DNA from: a virus
IMG/VR virus record: IMGVR_UViG_3300025120_014745
Location: 1 to 64,000 of that record
Strand: one strand, 5' to 3'
Length of the DNA stretch: 64,000 bases
Of this stretch, positions 7,949 through 16,871 are shown one piece after another (within the stretch, counting starts at the first letter, position 1; every line of letters begins with the position of its first letter). Made by a program: the position numbers and the translations under genes. The notes below the pieces were generated by a model, which searched no databases, was not told the origin of the DNA, and saw nothing but the letters and a program-made list of their open reading frames with translations.

Positions 7949-9295
7949 ATGAGTGATAGAAAAATTTTTATTATTGATACTAGCGTTTTATTGTACGATC
8001 GAAATTCAATACATTCTTTTCCAGAAAATGACGTCTTAATACCTCTAGTGGTTTTAGATGAATTAGACAGGTTTAAGGATAAAAAAGGACTAGTCGGTGA
8101 GAATGCAAGATATATTAATCGATATTTAGATGACTTGAGAAAACAAGGTAGCTTACACAAAGGTATTGAAATTGGCAATGGCCAGACTATAAGGGTTGCA
8201 CTGACTGGGTTTAATCAAGTACCAAACGGTTTGGACCCAGAATACGCTGATAACAAAATGATATCTTTGGCATTAAACTTGCAAGAGGAAAATGACACAA
8301 GAGTTGTTTTGATCACAAAAGATATTAACTTTAGGGTTAAATGTGATTCTCTAGGTATTAAGTCAGAAGATTATTACAAAGACAAGATAGTCCTAGAAGA
8401 CTCAGAAGCCTTTAAGGGCTTTTTTGACATTGAAGCTGATGATCCAAGCATTATTAGTAGATTGTATAATTATTGCAATGGTGAAGAAGGCGATGTCTTA
8501 GAGGAGTTTATTGACTTGTGTGAAGAAAAAAAGGGAAGAAAGCCGCATCCAAACGAATATTTTTGCATTAAAGGCGGGAGCTCTTCATTTCTAGGAAGGT
8601 GGGAACAAGGTAAAATAGAAAAAATTAATCAAGCTAAAGAACTTTCTGAGGAATTCCAGAAGTTAGGGATACTACCGAAGAATAGAGAACAGTTGTATGC
8701 ACTTAATTCGCTATTAGACGTTTCCTTACCGCTTGTGACAATATCAGGTTTAGCTGGTAGTGGCAAGACATTTATAACTTTAATGTCAGCTTACGCGCTG
8801 GTAACAGCAGGCTACTATGATAGAATTATCATTACTAGAAACATTACTCCTGTGGGAAGAGATATTGGATTCTTGCCAGGTACAGCAGACGACAAAATGA
8901 GTCCTTGGCTAGCGCCTATTATGGACAATTTTCGTGTAGGATTAAAAGATAACAATCTTTCCTTATTTGGTTCATTAAAAGAGCAAGGTATAATTGAAGT
9001 AGCGCCCTTATCTTTTATTAGAGGAAGAACATTTAATAATAGTATTTTGATTATGGATGAAGCACAAAATGCAACAATTCATGAATTAAAAACAGTTATA
9101 ACAAGAATGGGCGAAAATTCTAAGATTATTCTTCTTGGTGACGTCGACCAAATTGACACACCTTATATTGATGTACTATCTAACGGGTTAACAATTGTTT
9201 CTGAAAAATTTAAAAATGAAGATTGTGCCTCACACATAGCGTTAAAAAGAGGTGAGAGGTCATACTTATCTGCAGTAGCAGCTAGAATAATTTGA
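7949..9295 (+). CDS. phoH: PhoH-like ATPase with N-terminal PIN domain
   Basis: The 448-residue product is a two-domain PhoH2 protein. The N-terminal PIN ribonuclease domain (residues 5-135) has acidic residues D10, E38, D101 and D125 in the expected places. The C-terminal PhoH ATPase has Walker A GLAGSGKT at 267-274 and Walker B ILIMDEAQN at 366-374. PIN-PhoH proteins in bacteria and mycobacteria couple RNA unwinding and cleavage. PhoH genes are very common in marine phages, and their role there is unsettled; phosphate control is not supported by most data. AAGGTGA precedes the ATG. The short AT-rich gap upstream is shared with the divergent Cys-rich regulator, which may control it (inference). 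Confidence 0.95.
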   Translation: MSDRKIFIIDTSVLLYDRNSIHSFPENDVLIPLVVLDELDRFKDKKGLVGENARYINRYLDDLRKQGSLHKGIEIGNGQTIRVALTGFNQVPNGLDPEYADNKMISLALNLQEENDTRVVLITKDINFRVKCDSLGIKSEDYYKDKIVLEDSEAFKGFFDIEADDPSIISRLYNYCNGEEGDVLEEFIDLCEEKKGRKPHPNEYFCIKGGSSSFLGRWEQGKIEKINQAKELSEEFQKLGILPKNREQLYALNSLLDVSLPLVTISGLAGSGKTFITLMSAYALVTAGYYDRIIITRNITPVGRDIGFLPGTADDKMSPWLAPIMDNFRVGLKDNNLSLFGSLKEQGIIEVAPLSFIRGRTFNNSILIMDEAQNATIHELKTVITRMGENSKIILLGDVDQIDTPYIDVLSNGLTIVSEKFKNEDCASHIALKRGERSYLSAVAARII

Positions 9296-9303
9296 GGTAA
9301 AAC

Positions 9304-9660
9304 ATGGGAAAAGCACATATCTTTAAAAAGAGAGACGCAAACAGATTTAGAAAGGTATATAGTTATATTAGAAGAAAACCAATCGATCAGTATGTTTCAA
9401 GTACAGGGTTCAAGATGGTCGTGGGTGATGTCACTTTTACAAACTCTAGTGGGCCGGTAACTTTTACCTTCACAACAGCAGATCCAACAATTACTTTTTC
9501 TAATGCCCCTATAGTAACAGCAGTAACTGTGGATAATCTCTCAAATAATTCAGCAAATGTTAATGTTTTTGTCACTTCTGTGACAACAACAACAGCAATT
9601 TTTGCAACAAGCGCACCGTTTACAGGGAAGGTTAATTTTCAAGTAGTGTCCCAGGATTAG
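9304..9660 (+). CDS. Small beta-rich protein, probable virion component
   Basis: In this 118-residue protein the first 30 residues are strongly basic (HIFKKRDANRFRKVYSYIRR) and the rest is Thr/Val/Asn-rich beta strand, ending in APFTGKVNFQVVSQD. That ending resembles the last strands of small beta-sandwich or H-type-lectin-like modules of phage virion proteins. The downstream gene repeats this C-terminal plan (INFSQKFVGTVYYTVIGFN), so the two are paralogues. They lie directly before the long fibre-like gene, suggesting a structural or fibre-associated role. GAGG at 9293-9296 precedes the ATG by 7 bases. No catalytic motif is seen, and the exact fold is inferred only from strand patterns. Confidence 0.6.
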   Translation: MGKAHIFKKRDANRFRKVYSYIRRKPIDQYVSSTGFKMVVGDVTFTNSSGPVTFTFTTADPTITFSNAPIVTAVTVDNLSNNSANVNVFVTSVTTTTAIFATSAPFTGKVNFQVVSQD

Positions 9661-9662
9661 TG

Positions 9663-9893
9663 ATGTCATCAAATCTACCTAGAATATATACATGTAGCGA
9701 TGCAGTTAACAATGTTGACTACGTTGATGTTGATTACAGCGTGTTAAGCTTAATTAACATTCCAACAATAACAGCAACAACATCAGTTGATATAAATATT
9801 TTCATCTCAGACAAGACTAAAACAACAGCAAGAATTAATTTTTCTCAAAAATTTGTTGGGACAGTGTATTATACAGTTATTGGGTTTAACTAA
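9663..9893 (+). CDS. Small beta-rich protein, paralogue of upstream gene
   Basis: The 76-residue product lacks the basic N-terminus of its neighbour but keeps the same strand order and closing motif (TTARINFSQKFVGTVYYTVIG versus TTAIFATSAPFTGKVNFQVV). I place the start at the ATG at 9663, because AGGA at 9653-9656 is then 6 bases away; an overlapping GTG at 9660 is possible. It sits 11 bases before the fibre-like gene. The pair may have arisen by tandem duplication. A virion role is inferred from position and the beta-rich composition; no enzyme motif is present. Confidence 0.55.
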   Translation: MSSNLPRIYTCSDAVNNVDYVDVDYSVLSLINIPTITATTSVDINIFISDKTKTTARINFSQKFVGTVYYTVIGFN

Positions 9894-9904
9894 GGATAAA
9901 AAAA

Positions 9905-12900
9905 ATGGCAACAAAAGATTTCAGAGCAAGCCAGTTAGAAACTAGCAAGATTATTGGTACGGGAAGTATTGCCGGTACAACGGCAGGAATTGCTATCTAT
10001 AGTGGTTCTATAGCAACAAATCGGGAAGGAGGTACTTCAGATTCAGCAATGTTTAGCAATGTGGGTTCTGATGTTTTTCTATTCGTATCAGGTAATATTA
10101 GTAATACTAATAATACTAGAACCAATTCAGCATTGTTTGGTGGTGACGTCGTTATTTCCGGAACTTTATACGCAGAAAGGCAAGTAATTGAAGTAGATTC
10201 AGTTGCAGATGGTGACTTTTTTGTGACAGGTAACATGTATGTTGAACCCGATAATAATTCAGCAGAATCTGTAGTTTTTAGAAAAGCAGATGGTACTAGT
10301 GTACTTAAAGTCAACACGAACACACCAAGTGTAGATATTAATGGCAATTTAATATTGACCGGTAATATACACATGTTGTCTGATAATTTTGATGGCGTAA
10401 ATATTGAAACAGAAAATTCTTTTGAGATAAAAGCTCAGAATAACATCATTATGAAGCTAGATTCCGACGACGATACATCAAATTCTTTTTTTGGAGTTAG
10501 AGATGGTTCAGGTGATTACAATTTTATTGTATACGAAAACCAGTCGACTTATGTTAATTTTGCCAGGCTTTCAACTATTGACTTTAGAGTAAGAGGCGAT
10601 AACGACTACGGTTTAGTTTTTACAGATGCTAGTGCTGATGCTGTTGCCTTAGGTAGAAAATTCGACACAGATTTTGGTTCAGAACCAGATGTGGGTACAG
10701 ATGTTAAAGTTTTGTTGAGCGGCACAATTGGAAGCAGAGGATCTGGTACGAGAGGTGCTACTTTAAATACAGGTGACTTTGTTGTCTCTGGTACATCTGA
10801 TTTAAAAAGTAATTTGTTTATAACAGGTAGTATAGAAACAACAGGCGATATATCATTACTAGCCAACAACAGTCTAAGATTCAACAATCCTGGACAGAAT
10901 GATCAGTTTATTAATGGAAACAATGCAACAATAACTTTAGACGCAGATGACGGAATAACTTTAAAGTCCGATAGTTACATTTACCACAATATTAACGACA
11001 CAATTGACAACGTTTTCTCAACAGCACAAACAGTTTTTAATTTTAATAGAGATGATATTGATTTTAGAGTCAACACAGACGACTATTACGGTACAATATT
11101 TGTAGATGCCAATGATAATACTGTTATATTGGGTAATCAAGGTTTCGATTCTACACCAGTAGCTTCTGAAGTTCCTGGTTACGGCGCCGATGTAAAATTA
11201 TATTTAAGTGGTACGACAGGCACAAAAGATTCTGCAATAAGAGGCGTTACGCTGGTAGCAGGAGATTTAGTCACAAGTGGTGCAACTCATTTGCAGAGTG
11301 ATTTATTTATTACTGGTAACATAAGAATGCAAAGTAGTAACAATGATGGAATTAGTATCAATGCTGAAAATAATTTTCAAATAGGTGCAGAAGGCAGTAT
11401 AATTTTTACCATTGATAGCGACAACGACTCAGCTACGGGAAGATATTTTGGTGTAAAGGATGGATCCGGAACATTCAGTATTGTTGCGTATGAACAGGGC
11501 GACGTCGTTATTAATAACAGTCTTTTAGCAACAAATGACTTTTTCGTAAAGGGCGACACAAATCATTCAGCAATATTTGTTGATGCAAGTGAAGATGCAG
11601 TTGCTATAGGAAGACTATTAAGCACAGACTTTGGAAGTGAACCAGGTGTCGGTACAGATGTAAAAGTATTGCTTAGTGGGACTGTGGGGTCTATAGGTAC
11701 GTCAACAAGAGGTGCTTCGCTTGTCGCAGGTGACTTAGTTGTTTCCGGATCTTCGCGCTTAGCAGCTGCGAACTTCACAGGAGATGTGACCCTCGAGGAA
11801 GGTGCTTCTCTGATTATTCCCACCGGCATCGTGCACAAGAGCGATGTCAATACCAGTGTTACTTTTAATAATGACAGGATTAGATTATTCACTAACAACA
11901 CAGCAAAGTCTGATTTCACATCTACACAAGTGCTTATTTTGTCTGGTGGTAGCGCCAACTCATATAATGAAGCCGCTGCACCAGATGTCAATTTTTACGT
12001 TTCCGGATCTGTAGGCAGTAAAGGAACATCTGCAAGAGGTACATCAGTCTTTGGTGGCGACATGGTCGTAAGTGGTACTATTTATGATGCCGCAGGAAAT
12101 TCTGTTGGCGGGATAACAATTAATAATGATACTAACGATAGAATTATAACTGCAACAGGTACAACAAATACAGTCAATGGAGAAGCTAATTTACTTTTTA
12201 ATGGAACACAACTAACTGTAAATGCTTTTGTTTCTGCTTCTAGTGGTTTAAATGTCCAAAATGGAAAAGGGCCTGCTGTGGGAATCAGAGTACCATCATC
12301 CACTACAGAACCCGTTGTTTCTTTAAACTCTGTTTTCGAATCTGATTTGAGATTCAGTACTGGTGGAAACACATACGGATCCGATGTGGGAGTTTTAATT
12401 AGTGGATCAGTAAATTCAAAAGGTATAGCAGATTCAAAAGGAGTTACATTATTAGCAGGCGACTTAGTGCTGAGTGGTAACGTTTATGACAAGTCAGGAA
12501 ATGATTATATCAAGGATGTAGAAAAAGGATCAGTAATAGCATCCTTAGGTTCTACTGCTAAACAATACTTTCCTGCTGATGATCAACAAACAGAAGGGAC
12601 GTCAATACAATACTATTCATTTGTTGCGCCCGTATTCTCTGGATCCTTTAACACAATAGGTCTAAGAGCCTACGGGACTACAGGTTTTAGTCAACTCTCA
12701 GACTTGGGCGGGATAACTGCATCTTTCCACAGAGGATTTCCAGGAACAGATCCTCAAGCGATTGACACTTCACCCGACTTTATAGAAGACGTATTTATAA
12801 ATTTAGCTAGTCATGCTCAAAACACTACGCTGCAAATAAACTTTAGTGGATCTAATTTTAATCCAGGTGACACTTATGCTTGGGCAATAAAACCAGACAA

Positions 12901-12970
12901 TAACTGGAACAATGGTGGAAGTAAATATTTAGCATATACAGTTATCACATCACACAAAACGAATCAATAA
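9905..12970 (+). CDS. Repetitive tail-fibre-like virion protein
   Basis: The 1021-residue product is Ser/Thr/Gly/Asp/Asn-rich, without membrane segments. It contains six copies of a module reading roughly V-x-x-x-x-SG-x-x-x-S-x-G-x-x-x-RG-x-x-L-x-x-GDLVVSGT, inside three larger units of about 160 residues; the units at 148-310 and 467-600 are the most alike (both with FGSEP-x-VGTDVKVLLSGT). This is typical of triple-stranded beta fibres of marine T4-like phages. The last 150 residues (from about 875) have no repeats and more aromatics (YYSFVAP, WAIKPDNNWNNGG), as expected of a receptor-binding tip. No S74 chaperone motif is evident. AAGGAT precedes the ATG. The glycan island begins 60 bases downstream, suggesting this fibre or its receptor is the glycan target. 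Confidence 0.75.
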   Translation: MATKDFRASQLETSKIIGTGSIAGTTAGIAIYSGSIATNREGGTSDSAMFSNVGSDVFLFVSGNISNTNNTRTNSALFGGDVVISGTLYAERQVIEVDSVADGDFFVTGNMYVEPDNNSAESVVFRKADGTSVLKVNTNTPSVDINGNLILTGNIHMLSDNFDGVNIETENSFEIKAQNNIIMKLDSDDDTSNSFFGVRDGSGDYNFIVYENQSTYVNFARLSTIDFRVRGDNDYGLVFTDASADAVALGRKFDTDFGSEPDVGTDVKVLLSGTIGSRGSGTRGATLNTGDFVVSGTSDLKSNLFITGSIETTGDISLLANNSLRFNNPGQNDQFINGNNATITLDADDGITLKSDSYIYHNINDTIDNVFSTAQTVFNFNRDDIDFRVNTDDYYGTIFVDANDNTVILGNQGFDSTPVASEVPGYGADVKLYLSGTTGTKDSAIRGVTLVAGDLVTSGATHLQSDLFITGNIRMQSSNNDGISINAENNFQIGAEGSIIFTIDSDNDSATGRYFGVKDGSGTFSIVAYEQGDVVINNSLLATNDFFVKGDTNHSAIFVDASEDAVAIGRLLSTDFGSEPGVGTDVKVLLSGTVGSIGTSTRGASLVAGDLVVSGSSRLAAANFTGDVTLEEGASLIIPTGIVHKSDVNTSVTFNNDRIRLFTNNTAKSDFTSTQVLILSGGSANSYNEAAAPDVNFYVSGSVGSKGTSARGTSVFGGDMVVSGTIYDAAGNSVGGITINNDTNDRIITATGTTNTVNGEANLLFNGTQLTVNAFVSASSGLNVQNGKGPAVGIRVPSSTTEPVVSLNSVFESDLRFSTGGNTYGSDVGVLISGSVNSKGIADSKGVTLLAGDLVLSGNVYDKSGNDYIKDVEKGSVIASLGSTAKQYFPADDQQTEGTSIQYYSFVAPVFSGSFNTIGLRAYGTTGFSQLSDLGGITASFHRGFPGTDPQAIDTSPDFIEDVFINLASHAQNTTLQINFSGSNFNPGDTYAWAIKPDNNWNNGGSKYLAYTVITSHKTNQ
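10067..12481 (+). repeat. Six diverged in-gene modules of fibre protein
   Basis: Module copies lie at 10067-10165, 10697-10795, 11186-11284, 11654-11752, 11981-12079 and 12380-12481, about 33 residues each. All are in frame and share the SG...RG...GDLVVSG signature; DNA identity is much lower than protein similarity. This fits old duplications under protein selection rather than a recent slippage repeat. Confidence 0.8.
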
Positions 12971-13002
12971 ATAAAACAATTTTATCTCTGCGTTAAATAG
13001 AT

Positions 13003-13008
13003 TATAAT
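13003..13008 (+). promoter_or_regulatory. Candidate -10 box for the glycan operon
   Basis: A perfect TATAAT occurs in the 60-base gap between the fibre gene and the first glycosyltransferase gene, 22 bases before its ATG, with GTAGGAGA between. No -35 match is evident. No terminator hairpin is seen after the fibre gene, so read-through is also possible. Confidence 0.4.
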
Positions 13009-13030
13009 TTCTTATAAAGTAGGAGATTAT

Positions 13031-14941
13031 ATGGAAGATTTTGGAAGCTCAGATGTTGTTTTTGTAGCTGATATGTTTCTTGAAGAATACGGTGGTGGGG
13101 CTGAAAGAACAACAGGGGCACTTTTTGAGCTGTCACCTTATAAAACTTGCAAGATTAAATCAAATCAAGTAACACAAGAACTAATACAACAAGGCGCAAG
13201 TAAGTTTTGGGTGTTTTTTAATTATCGAGAAATGGATCATAATTTAATTCCTTTGATTGTTGCAAACTGTCATTATGCGATTATAGAATATGATTATAAA
13301 TTTTGTCAGTACCGTTCAATCGACTTGCATAAAAGAGAAACCGGTAATAATTGTGACTGCCATGACCAACAACTAGGAAAAATAATTTCCGCTTTTCTTC
13401 ACGGTTCGGAACATATTTTTTGGATGTCGAAACGTCAATCTGAAATTTACCACGAAAGATTTCCGTTTTTAAAAGAAAATAAACAGACAGTTTTAAGCTC
13501 GATATTTTCAATTGGAGACCTAGAGTTCATTGAAAGGCTCAAGAACGCAAGGGAAGAAAACGGCTGGAATGAAAATCATTGGGCAGTTATCGACGGTAAT
13601 AGTTGGATTAAAGGCGTAGAAGAGAGTACAATCGCAGTCACAGAAACATTCCCAGAAAGTACTGTAGAAGTACTTGGAGGGTTGTCTTATTATGATTTAT
13701 TAAAGTCGCTATCAGAGTTTCACGGATTGTCATTTCATCCTCTTGGTGGTGATACATGTCCAAGAACAGTAATTGAAGCTTCACTTTTAGGTTTAGAACT
13801 GTTGATTAATGATAATGTACAACATATGAGTGAAGAATGGTTCGCCGGTGATGTTGATGAAGTTGAATCTTATTTATTAGGGCGTCCCCAAGTTTTTTGG
13901 GACACGATATCTAATTTTATTGAAAGAGATATAATGTTAAGCGGGTACACAACAACAAAAAATGTTATTAAAAGTGACTACCCGTGGAGAGAATCAATAC
14001 AATCATTGTTAGCATTTTGTGATGAAGTCGTAGTTGTTGACGGCGGATCAGATGACGGAACATGGGAAAATCTTGAGTCTTGGGCAATCCATGAAGAAAA
14101 GCTTAAGATATACCAAGTAAAAAGAGACTGGAACCATTATAGGTTTGCAGTTTTTGATGGTCAGCAAAAGGCAGTAGCCCGTTCACTTTGCAAAGGCGAC
14201 TGGTGTTGGCAGATGGATGTAGATGAAGTTGTCCATGAAAATGACTACGAAAAGGTTAAAAAACTAGCCAGGCAGATACCAAAATCGGTAAAGCTTGTTT
14301 GTTTACCTGTAATTGATTACTGGGGGAAGGAGGATAAGGTCAGAGTTGATGTAAATCCTTGGAAATGGAGATTATCAAGGAATGATACACATATCACTCA
14401 CGACATTCCTGCCCAGCATCGAAGATATGATGAAAAAGGAAATGTTTACTCTATTGGATCAGATGGTTGTGACTATGTTCATACAGACAATTATCAACCT
14501 ACACCTCACATGAGTTTTTATACACCACAACATGAACAAATTAGACAACAGATATTAAATGATAAGAACTTTAAAGAACAGAATTTAAAAAATTATAGCA
14601 ATTTTATAAATGCAGCGTCAAGAGAGCTACCTACTGTTCACCACTACTCTTGGTTTGACATAAAAAGAAAGATTTTTACTTACAAAAATTACTGGAGTAA
14701 GCATTGGGCTAGCCTTTACAATAAGACGACTAAGGATGTACCTGAAAACAACATGTTCTTTAATAAGCGCTGGTCTGAAGTTAGTGATATTGAAATTGTA
14801 AATTTAGCAGAAAAAATGGATAATGAACTAGGTGGGTGGATTTTCCACAGCAGGGTAGATTTTAATAACCCAACACCTTGGTATAAAATGGAGTCAGGAC
14901 ATCCTGACTTAATTAAAGCATGGCTTGAGGAGCGTAAATAA
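13031..14941 (+). CDS. Bifunctional glycosyltransferase: GT-B-like plus GT2 domains
   Basis: The 636-residue product joins two domains. Residues 1-290 resemble a GT-B (GT4-like) fold, ending with the donor-site-like segment FHPLGGDTCPRTVIEASLLG (236-255). Residues 300-600 are a GT2 domain with DGGSDD at 337-342 and the metal-binding DVDE at 396-399, in which the first Asp-x-Asp binds the nucleotide sugar. A fused GT-B/GT2 protein could add two sugars in succession. The N-terminal domain lacks a clear Rossmann glycine loop apart from EEYGGGAERT (18-27), a reasonable acceptor-side loop. GTAGGAG precedes the ATG. It opens the 22 kb island, and its stop overlaps the next start by one base (TAATG). 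Confidence 0.8.
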   Translation: MEDFGSSDVVFVADMFLEEYGGGAERTTGALFELSPYKTCKIKSNQVTQELIQQGASKFWVFFNYREMDHNLIPLIVANCHYAIIEYDYKFCQYRSIDLHKRETGNNCDCHDQQLGKIISAFLHGSEHIFWMSKRQSEIYHERFPFLKENKQTVLSSIFSIGDLEFIERLKNAREENGWNENHWAVIDGNSWIKGVEESTIAVTETFPESTVEVLGGLSYYDLLKSLSEFHGLSFHPLGGDTCPRTVIEASLLGLELLINDNVQHMSEEWFAGDVDEVESYLLGRPQVFWDTISNFIERDIMLSGYTTTKNVIKSDYPWRESIQSLLAFCDEVVVVDGGSDDGTWENLESWAIHEEKLKIYQVKRDWNHYRFAVFDGQQKAVARSLCKGDWCWQMDVDEVVHENDYEKVKKLARQIPKSVKLVCLPVIDYWGKEDKVRVDVNPWKWRLSRNDTHITHDIPAQHRRYDEKGNVYSIGSDGCDYVHTDNYQPTPHMSFYTPQHEQIRQQILNDKNFKEQNLKNYSNFINAASRELPTVHHYSWFDIKRKIFTYKNYWSKHWASLYNKTTKDVPENNMFFNKRWSEVSDIEIVNLAEKMDNELGGWIFHSRVDFNNPTPWYKMESGHPDLIKAWLEERK

Positions 14942-15246
14942 TGCAAACAGAAAATTTATTTCAAGTCTTTTCACAAGTTTTTATACAGAGTCAGACGTCT
15001 TTCAACAAATGTGACGTAGAATTAAGGGCTAAATGTAGAACACTTGCAGAAAAACTAAATCAGGTAGTAGCTGAATTAGAAAAGGATCCTTTCCTGGCAG
15101 ATTTGACTTTGCTTTCGTCTTTAGAAGAAGATACACTTCACATATTGAGAAGTACTTCTGAAATAGAAAGTAGAAGAAGTCACATCAAAGAATCAGTTAG
15201 ATCTTTGCAAGATTCAACACATATTAAAGCTACAAGGAGAATTTAG
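14941..15246 (+). CDS. Small helical protein of unknown function
   Basis: The 101-residue product is mostly amphipathic helix (VELRAKCRTLAEKLNQVVAE and the Ser/Arg-rich end RSTSEIESRRSHIKESVRS), with two cysteines at 24 and 31 and no membrane segment. It starts inside the stop of the preceding bifunctional glycosyltransferase (TAATG) and ends just before the ATG of the next, so it is firmly in the operon. I recognise no family. A structural partner or scaffold for the flanking glycosyltransferases is possible but unsupported beyond position. Confidence 0.6.
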   Translation: MQTENLFQVFSQVFIQSQTSFNKCDVELRAKCRTLAEKLNQVVAELEKDPFLADLTLLSSLEEDTLHILRSTSEIESRRSHIKESVRSLQDSTHIKATRRI

Positions 15247-15969
15247 ATGAAAAATACAGTATGTTTTCTGACCCCTACTTACAATGCTTCCTTTCACTTA
15301 AAAGATTGCTACGAATCTTTAAAAGAACAATCCAATCCAAACTGGAATTGGGTTATTTTAAATGACATGTCAAATGATGATACTTACGAGATAGCAGTTA
15401 GTATTGCTGAATCTGATGAGAAAGAAAGAGTAACGGTAATCAATCACAAAGAAAAGAAATTTGCCTTGAAAGGTATTTACGACCATTTAGATTCATATGA
15501 CGAAAATTCTGAACAAGTAATTGCAATACTCGATGGTGACGATTCAATTTGTAATGAAAATACTGTTGAATTAATTCTAAGCGCATACAATAAAAATTCT
15601 AAACTTGATGCCCTTTGGACGTCACATACTTGGGATATTAATGGTATGAATATATCGAGAGAGCTTCCGGATAATCTAAACCCGTACCAATACCCATGGG
15701 TAAGTTCACATTTAAAAACATTTAAGGTTAATGTTTTTAGAAAGATCAATAGAGATAATTTTAAAGACATGGACGGTAAATGGTTTGAAAGAGGATACGA
15801 TCAAGCATTGTATCTACCTATATTGTACCTTGCAAGAAAAAGAATGTTTTTAGATGAAATATGCTATTTATATAGGATAAATTCTAACTCTTTAAAAGTA
15901 AGAGACTGGAAAGAAAAAAATCAAATGGATGCAATTAGACTAGTTAGAGCAAGAGGATATATAACTTGA
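15247..15969 (+). CDS. GT2 family glycosyltransferase
   Basis: The 240-residue product has the GT-A fold in compact form. The N-terminal FLTPTYNASFHLKDCYESL is the classic nucleotide-binding opening of GT2 enzymes, ILNDMSNDDT follows the second strand, and ILDGDD at 94-99 is the metal-binding DxD site. A Trp/Tyr-rich acceptor region follows (WTSHTWDING; ERGYDQALYLPIL), where ERGYDQ fits the catalytic-base ED-type position. It would transfer a sugar from a nucleotide donor to a growing glycan in the cytoplasm. AAGGAGA lies just upstream. Donor and acceptor cannot be read from the sequence. It overlaps the next gene by 4 bases. Confidence 0.85.
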   Translation: MKNTVCFLTPTYNASFHLKDCYESLKEQSNPNWNWVILNDMSNDDTYEIAVSIAESDEKERVTVINHKEKKFALKGIYDHLDSYDENSEQVIAILDGDDSICNENTVELILSAYNKNSKLDALWTSHTWDINGMNISRELPDNLNPYQYPWVSSHLKTFKVNVFRKINRDNFKDMDGKWFERGYDQALYLPILYLARKRMFLDEICYLYRINSNSLKVRDWKEKNQMDAIRLVRARGYIT

Positions 15970-16871
15970 AAATCTTCACGCACAACTTTAACCCTGAATC
16001 TAATAGTGGGCCAAATAAATTTACACGTACACTACTTAAATCCTTGGTTAAATCTGATCGCATATCACTTAGCAACCAAGAAGAGGCAGACGTTGAGTTC
16101 TGTTTAATCCAACAACAGCTACCTAAGGTTAAACCTATGCTGCTTCGATTAGATGGTATCTGGTTTAATTCCGAGCAAGAGTATAACAAACAGAATGCTA
16201 TAATACAGTATTCATACAATAATGCCGATGCTGTTGTGTTTCAGTCCCAGTTTAACAAAAATTTAGTCGAAGCCTGGTTTGGAGAACATAGAAATTCTCA
16301 CGTTGTAATTAACGCAAGCGATGAAAAATTAATCAATTCAGCAAATAAACGATATTGGGATCAAAAATTAGGTGTCAATACAGAAGTTTGGTGTTGCGCA
16401 TCCAATTGGCGTCCGCACAAAAGGCTTAGTGAAAATATTAGATATTTTTTAGAATTTGCACCAAAGGATGCAATTCTTGCTATAGCTGGCGCGCTAGGCA
16501 TGGATGATGCTAAAAAAATCATAAATGACAGAGTAGTATTGATGGGCGATTTAGATTATATGAGTCTTCTAGCTTTGTATAGACGTAGTTCAACATTTAT
16601 TCACTTAGCTTATTTAGATCATTGTCCTAATGTTGTTGTAGATGCTCAATCAGCCGGCTGCAGAATTGTTTGTTCTTCAACAGGAGGAACAAAAGAAATC
16701 ATTAATGATGGTATTGCAATTCTTGAGGATGAATGGGATTACAAGCCTCTTCCATTATACAGGCCGCCACCCATGGATTTTTCAAAGTCTGTGCATCTAA
16801 AAAAGAGTGAATCTAATGATTTTGAAAAATGTGTTAATACATACTTTGACATAATGAAGGGTATACTGTAG
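15966..16871 (+). CDS. GT4-like glycosyltransferase
   Basis: The 301-residue GT-B enzyme shows an acceptor-side loop near the N-terminus (NPESNSGPNKFTRTL), a central hinge motif CCASNWRPHKRLSENIR that matches the GT4 R/K donor-phosphate segment, and the C-terminal donor loop NVVVDAQSAGCRIVCSSTGG around residues 223-244. The usual E-x7-E motif is weak, with D/A in place of the first Glu. The start is a TTG at 15966, supported by AGAGGA at 15953-15958 and by overlap with the previous stop; no suitable ATG is near. It is flanked by GT2 and GT9 enzymes, so it probably acts in the same assembly line. Confidence 0.82.
   Translation: MKIFTHNFNPESNSGPNKFTRTLLKSLVKSDRISLSNQEEADVEFCLIQQQLPKVKPMLLRLDGIWFNSEQEYNKQNAIIQYSYNNADAVVFQSQFNKNLVEAWFGEHRNSHVVINASDEKLINSANKRYWDQKLGVNTEVWCCASNWRPHKRLSENIRYFLEFAPKDAILAIAGALGMDDAKKIINDRVVLMGDLDYMSLLALYRRSSTFIHLAYLDHCPNVVVDAQSAGCRIVCSSTGGTKEIINDGIAILEDEWDYKPLPLYRPPPMDFSKSVHLKKSESNDFEKCVNTYFDIMKGIL

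Noticed and set aside
11563-11991. 142-residue minus-strand frame in fibre gene
   Set aside because: Long antisense frames here come from the repetitive Ser/Gly/Thr coding of the fibre gene; other module copies give similar antisense frames.
9905-12970. Intramolecular chaperone (S74) at the fibre C-terminus
   Set aside because: The last 150 residues lack the Ser-Lys catalytic pattern of S74 peptidases.
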